DNA of 64,000 nucleotides from a bacterium UBP2_UBA5202 (lineage in GTDB: Bacteria; Edwardsbacteria; AC1; EtOH8): the NCBI GenBank assembly GCA_002412795.1, contig DHVS01000038.1, positions 71,076-135,075 of the forward strand. The letters run 5' to 3'. The number at the start of each line of letters is the position of its first letter. Position 1 is the first letter of the stretch. The notes below the pieces were generated by a model. That model searched no databases, had not been told where the DNA came from, and was given only the letters and a program-made list of their open reading frames with translations. The position numbers and the translations under genes are program-made. Shown piece by piece: positions 60,291-64,000 of this stretch.

Positions 60291-61044
60291 CCGCAAAGAG
60301 GTGCTATTGCCGCCAGAGTCAAATGCTGCCCGTCTGTGGTCCGCCAAACGGAGGGCCATATTGCTGATCGGACTGGTGGCCGGCCTGATGCTGTTCTTCC
60401 TCTGGCTGCCGAACGGGGCCCGGGCGGCAATGTTCACGGCGCTGCGCGCCAATGGGCCGATGGTCGCCATGCTGGTCATTTTCTCGCTGATCACCATATC
60501 CCTGTTGTGGTCGGCCGGGCACAGTCTGGATACCAGAATATTCCTGCTTTTCAACATTAGAGGCTGCCATCCAAAGTGGCTGGACCGGGCTATGTGGCTG
60601 GCGACCCAGGCCGGCAATATGGCAACTGCAATCATCCTGGCGGCAATATTCTTCGTAATCAAGTACCGGCGCCTGACAGTGGAGATCATTCTGGGCACGC
60701 TTACACTGTGGCTGGCGGTGGAGGTCATCAAGGCGCTGACGGACCGGGCCCGGCCGTTCATGGACCACGAGAAGGCCAGAGTCATCGGCTGGCGGGAGCG
60801 GGGCCGGTCCTTTCCCAGCGGGCATACCGCCCAAGCCTTTTTTTTGGCGATGCTGATCAGTCACTGGTTCCACCCCGGAATTGGGGGAATAACATCCCTG
60901 TACGCCGCCGCCGTGCTGGTCGGGTTCACCCGGATGTATGTAGGCGCCCATTATCCGCGAGACGTGATCGGCGGCGCAGTGCTGGGTTCAGTCTGGGGGA
61001 TACTGGCCACGTTGGTAGATCCATATTGGTTTGGCAGGTTCTGA
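60244..61044 (+). CDS. PAP2-family lipid phosphatase
   Basis: 266 aa, six membrane helices. All three PAP2 motifs are present: K-x6-RP (KALTDRARP, about residue 165), PSGH (SFPSGHTAQ, about 184) and the GAHYPRDVIGG histidine-aspartate motif (about 237). It starts at GTG 60244 (AGGGAG upstream, 47-nt overlap with the kinase) or ATG 60280; the sequence does not decide. Kinase and phosphatase together could cycle diacylglycerol/phosphatidate or undecaprenyl phosphates. Confidence 0.92.
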   Translation: MKIQIVTAGRCLMASDRKEVLLPPESNAARLWSAKRRAILLIGLVAGLMLFFLWLPNGARAAMFTALRANGPMVAMLVIFSLITISLLWSAGHSLDTRIFLLFNIRGCHPKWLDRAMWLATQAGNMATAIILAAIFFVIKYRRLTVEIILGTLTLWLAVEVIKALTDRARPFMDHEKARVIGWRERGRSFPSGHTAQAFFLAMLISHWFHPGIGGITSLYAAAVLVGFTRMYVGAHYPRDVIGGAVLGSVWGILATLVDPYWFGRF

Positions 61045-61136
61045 CGCCGCAAACGGAGAAATATAACGGCCCGATCGATTCTTGGTAAAGTTGGGTACTA
61101 AGGCCGGTCGGGCGGCAAAATAGAAGGAGGCATACC

Positions 61137-61619
61137 ATGGCAACAAAAATTAAGATCATAACCGCCAGAGATTTTCTGGAGGTGACCACCGATGGCATCA
61201 TCAATATTGATACCAGCCGGCAGCTTCTGATAGACATAGCCAAGTCGGAGCAGTTACCGGCAGACTATGAGCTGTTGGTTGATTTTCGTGACACTAAAAA
61301 CAATTTATCAATAATGGATGTGTACCAACTGGCGGCGGAGCTTTACCGGCACGGAAATGCTTTTCGCAGGAAAATTGCCCTGCTGGTGGTCCCGGGCATC
61401 AATTTTGAGCACGCCCGATTTTTTGAGAGCTGCTCACGAAACCAGGGATTCATAGTGAATGCCTTCACTGATTATGAAAAGGCCATGCGTTGGATACTCT
61501 CAACCGAAGATGATCCAAACGAAGAAAATCCTTCCTGCAAGGAGGAGAACAGCAGCGGCGGGCAGCCGGGACAATTATGCGAAACCGGGCAAAACCAGCA
61601 AACAAAGGGGATATCATGA
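61137..61619 (+). CDS. STAS/SpoIIAA-like domain protein
   Basis: 160 aa; residues about 5-120 show the alternating strand-helix order of SpoIIAA/STAS-like domains (YELLVDFRDTKNNLSIMDVYQLAAEL, in pieces, then RKIALLVVPG and a final amphipathic helix). The C-terminus is a hydrophilic tail. AAGGAGGC 5 nt upstream. Possibly a signalling adaptor. The stop overlaps the start of the next gene. Confidence 0.7.
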   Translation: MATKIKIITARDFLEVTTDGIINIDTSRQLLIDIAKSEQLPADYELLVDFRDTKNNLSIMDVYQLAAELYRHGNAFRRKIALLVVPGINFEHARFFESCSRNQGFIVNAFTDYEKAMRWILSTEDDPNEENPSCKEENSSGGQPGQLCETGQNQQTKGIS

Positions 61620-62074
61620 AAACAAGAACCGGCTTGTGGATAGATCACAGAAAAGCCATCGTTGTGGCAGTTACGGATAAAGGGCAGGAGACTAGGATGA
61701 TAATATCAAAGGCGGAAAAACAGCTCCGGCGTGCCGGTGATTCGCCCCTTAAGGGGCCACGGGAAGCATATCAGGTTCCGGCGGATGACAGCCGCCAGAG
61801 AAGCCTGACGGAACATCTAAACCGCTATTACGATTCGGTCATCGCCAGCCTTGGCGGGGCGGAATCGGTTTTAATATTTGGCCCGGGCGAGGCCAAGGGT
61901 GAGTTGAAAAAACGCCTGGAAACAAAAAACCGCGGCAGCCTCATCGCAGCAATTGAAACGGTTGACAAAATGACAGATCGCCAGATTGCGGCCAAGGTCC
62001 GGCAGCATTTTGCCGGGAAACGTCCGGCCCCGGGCCAAGGCAGAAAAAAGCGGCAAGTTCTTAATCCCTCCTGA
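61616..62074 (+). CDS. baeRF/host-attachment-like (eRF1 domain-like) protein
   Basis: 152 aa, ATG overlapping the previous stop (ATGA). It has the eRF1/Pelota-like core GLWIDHRKAIVVAV, the helix SLTEHLNRYYDSVI and the strand SVLIFGPGEAKGELKKRLE. Bacterial relatives (baeRF, also named host-attachment proteins) occur in stress contexts, possibly linked to ribosome or translation stress. The basic tail GQGRKKRQ could bind RNA. The role here is inferred. Confidence 0.82.
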   Translation: MKTRTGLWIDHRKAIVVAVTDKGQETRMIISKAEKQLRRAGDSPLKGPREAYQVPADDSRQRSLTEHLNRYYDSVIASLGGAESVLIFGPGEAKGELKKRLETKNRGSLIAAIETVDKMTDRQIAAKVRQHFAGKRPAPGQGRKKRQVLNPS

Positions 62075-62171
62075 TTAAATTGGTCCATTGCGCTTCTCTC
62101 ATGTAAATGAAAAACTCTCTTCGCTGCCCTGGCGTTCGTCAAGACATCACAGCAAACTAAGGAGACTTAAA

Positions 62172-64000
62172 ATGTTCAAGAAGAAATCTACCACTAAATC
62201 CCAGGAATACGCCGAGAGCATCGTCAATACTGTGCGTGAGCCACTGGTCACCCTGGATCAGGATTTGAGAGTGGTCACAGCCAGCCGCTCTTTCTACGAG
62301 GTCTTTAAGGTCACCCCTGAACAGACCGTTGGGCAACTCATCTACGACCTGGGAAACAAACAATGGAATATCCCAAAGCTGAGGGAGCTGCTGGAAACCA
62401 TCCTTCCCCAGCAGGCCACCTTTGATGACTATGAGGTGGAACACGAGTTTGTCAGCATTGGCAGAAGGGTAATGCTTTTAAACGCCAGGAGGATACCCAA
62501 TCCGCCGGAGAAGCTAAAAGTCATTCTCCTGGCCATCGAAGACATCACCCAGCGCAAGCGTAATGAAGAATCCAACCTTGCTTTAGCGGCCATCGTCAAT
62601 ACTTCTATTGACGGCATTATCGGGAAAACCCTGCAGGGGGATGTTGTCAGCTGGAACAAAGGGGCGGAGAAAATATACGGATATACCGAAAAAGAGATGA
62701 AAGGTCAAACTATTTTCCGGTTAGCTCCCCCGGGCTACGAAAAAGAAATGGCGTACCAGCTTAAGCGGCTGCGGGCCGGGGAAGAGATTAAAAACCATGA
62801 AACAAAACGGGTCCGAAAAGACGGGGTGGTGATAGATATCTCCATGACCCTGTCATCTATCATAGACAAGTCCGGCAAAATCACCGGTGTGTCGGCCATC
62901 ATGCACGACATCACCGAACAAAATAAACAAAAACAAATGCGGGTAGTCAGTGAATACTCCGAGAGCATCATCAACACCATCCGGGAGCCGCTGATCGTTT
63001 TAGACCAGGACCTTAGGGTGGTAACGGTCAGCCGCTCCTTCTATGACTTCTTTAAGGTAGAGCCGAAAGAGACCATAGGCCAGCTTATCTATGACCTGGG
63101 CAATCGCCAGTGGGACATTCCCAAGCTGAGGGAACTGCTGGAAGACATCCTCCCCAAAAAGGCCACCTTTGACAACTATGAAGTGGAGCACAATTTTACC
63201 ACCATTGGCCGGCGGGTAATGCTTTTGAATGCCCGGCAAATACAAAGAGGGGCAGGCAAGGAACGGACCATCCTGCTGGCCATCGAAGATATCACCGAGA
63301 GGGTGGAGATAGAAGCCGGCCTGGAAAAGACCCGGAAAGAACTGGCAGTCATTAAAAAGTCAGCCGATGAAGCCAGTGAATTTGCCGAAAGCATGATCAA
63401 CACCGTGCGGGAGCCATTACTTTCTTTGGATCAGGACCTGCGGGTGGTCACAGTCAGCCGTTCCTTCTATGAATTCTTCCAGGTAAAGCCCGAAGAGACC
63501 ATCGGCCAGCTGATCTATGACCTGGGCAACAAGCAGTGGGACATTCCCAAGCTGCGGGAACTGCTGGAAGACATCCTACCCCAAAAAACCTCTTTTGAAA
63601 ACTACGAGGTGGAACACAACTTTACCACCATCGGCCGGAAGATCATGCTTTTGAATGCCCGGCAGATCAAAAGAACGTCCAAAACGAATGAACGGATCAT
63701 CCTGCTGGCCATTGAAGACATCACCGAGCGCAAGGAGATAGAAGCCGGCCTGGAAAAGACCCGGAAAGAACTGGCGGTCATCAAAAAATCAGCCGATGAA
63801 GCCAGCGAATTCGCCGAGAGCGTGATCAATACCGTGCGCGAGCCATTGATCTCGTTGGATCAAGACTTGAGAGTGGTCACAGTCAGCCGTTCCTTTTACG
63901 ACTTCTTTAAGGTAAATCCCGATGAGACGGTGGGCCAGCTGATCTATGACCTGGGCAACAAGCAGTGGGACATCCCCAAACTGCGGGAACTGCTGGAAAC
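62172..64000 (+). CDS. Multi-PAS sensor protein, incomplete at window end
   Basis: Open frame from ATG 62172 (AAGGAGAC upstream) to the window edge with no stop, at least 609 residues. It contains four copies of a CheB/CheR-associated PAS type (VNTVREPL, LDQDLRVV, LIYDLGNKQW, IPKLRELLE) at about residues 10-130, 260-380, 400-525 and from 545 on. Another PAS (residues about 135-255, NTSIDGIIGKTLQGDVVSW) lies between units 1 and 2. Coiled coils (EAGLEKTRKELAVIKKSADEA) link the repeats. A histidine kinase or other output domain probably lies beyond 64000. Confidence 0.88.
   Translation, partial: MFKKKSTTKSQEYAESIVNTVREPLVTLDQDLRVVTASRSFYEVFKVTPEQTVGQLIYDLGNKQWNIPKLRELLETILPQQATFDDYEVEHEFVSIGRRVMLLNARRIPNPPEKLKVILLAIEDITQRKRNEESNLALAAIVNTSIDGIIGKTLQGDVVSWNKGAEKIYGYTEKEMKGQTIFRLAPPGYEKEMAYQLKRLRAGEEIKNHETKRVRKDGVVIDISMTLSSIIDKSGKITGVSAIMHDITEQNKQKQMRVVSEYSESIINTIREPLIVLDQDLRVVTVSRSFYDFFKVEPKETIGQLIYDLGNRQWDIPKLRELLEDILPKKATFDNYEVEHNFTTIGRRVMLLNARQIQRGAGKERTILLAIEDITERVEIEAGLEKTRKELAVIKKSADEASEFAESMINTVREPLLSLDQDLRVVTVSRSFYEFFQVKPEETIGQLIYDLGNKQWDIPKLRELLEDILPQKTSFENYEVEHNFTTIGRKIMLLNARQIKRTSKTNERIILLAIEDITERKEIEAGLEKTRKELAVIKKSADEASEFAESVINTVREPLISLDQDLRVVTVSRSFYDFFKVNPDETVGQLIYDLGNKQWDIPKLRELLE
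63362..64000 (+). repeat. Tandem 429-bp PAS-coding repeat
   Basis: The DNA from 63362 recurs from 63791 with a 429-bp (143-codon) period and high identity; a third related unit begins at about 62940. Recent tandem duplication inside a sensor gene. Confidence 0.8.

Overview
The window is a bacterial chromosome segment, fairly GC-rich, with almost all genes on the + strand (exceptions: one PAP2 enzyme and one large subtilase). No rRNA, tRNA, CRISPR array, phage or transposase gene was seen. Secreted proteins with a C-terminal FlgD-like/type-IX-like sorting domain, a PorV/PorQ-like protein, an Omp85-like barrel and OmpA proteins point to a diderm. ThiH (instead of ThiO) and the many Fe-S and radical-SAM proteins point to an anaerobic or microaerophilic lifestyle. 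An uncultivated FCB-like candidate phylum (Edwardsbacteria/TA06/WOR-3/Zixibacteria style) is my best guess; this is inference.

0-3.9 kb: two consecutive signal peptidase I genes, a GNAT-like protein and a convergent PAP2 membrane enzyme. 3.9-10.5 kb: a thiamine thiazole operon (thiS, thiG, thiH, thiE) interrupted between thiS and thiG by two paralogous TPR genes and a 38-codon broken copy of the thiG 5' end, then a NifU/IscU-like scaffold and a terminator. 10.5-19.6 kb: two secreted subtilases with sorting domains and, between them, FmdB, a PorV-like protein, small envelope proteins and a DUF4388 protein.

19.8-30.6 kb: a long unit that starts at a textbook sigma-70 promoter overlapped by a perfect Fur box. 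It encodes Fur, two DUF5320 proteins, a CGGC protein, two NifX-like proteins, two ferredoxin-containing MinD-type ATPases, an IscU-Mrp fusion, a radical SAM protein, a ZIP transporter, a gamma-lyase, a thioesterase, an MBL-fold enzyme and a peroxiredoxin. It resembles the Desulfovibrio orange-protein (ORP)/Mrp gene set and is probably an iron-regulated Fe-S assembly and stress locus.

30.8-38.2 kb: an Omp85-like protein and an AsmA/DUF748-like protein, then a PAS-HD-GYP c-di-GMP phosphodiesterase and a PAS/sigma-54 activator. 38.2-62 kb: a large co-directional envelope/stress island that begins at a strong sigma-54 -24/-12 promoter with upstream TGTCTCATT repeats. It holds three tiny lmo0937-type membrane proteins, OmpA proteins, four DUF3494 ice-binding-like adhesins, DUF3185, DUF2934, CsbD, YtxH, two AI-2E-type permeases, YihY/BrkB, a diacylglycerol kinase-PAP2 pair, a STAS-like protein and a baeRF-like protein. 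62.2 kb to the end: an incomplete multi-PAS sensor made of near-identical tandem PAS units.

The points most worth following are the sigma-54/TGTCTCATT control region with its island, the TPR-thiG' duplication, the 80-nt dispersed repeat found downstream of two terminators, and the iron-regulated ORP-like operon.
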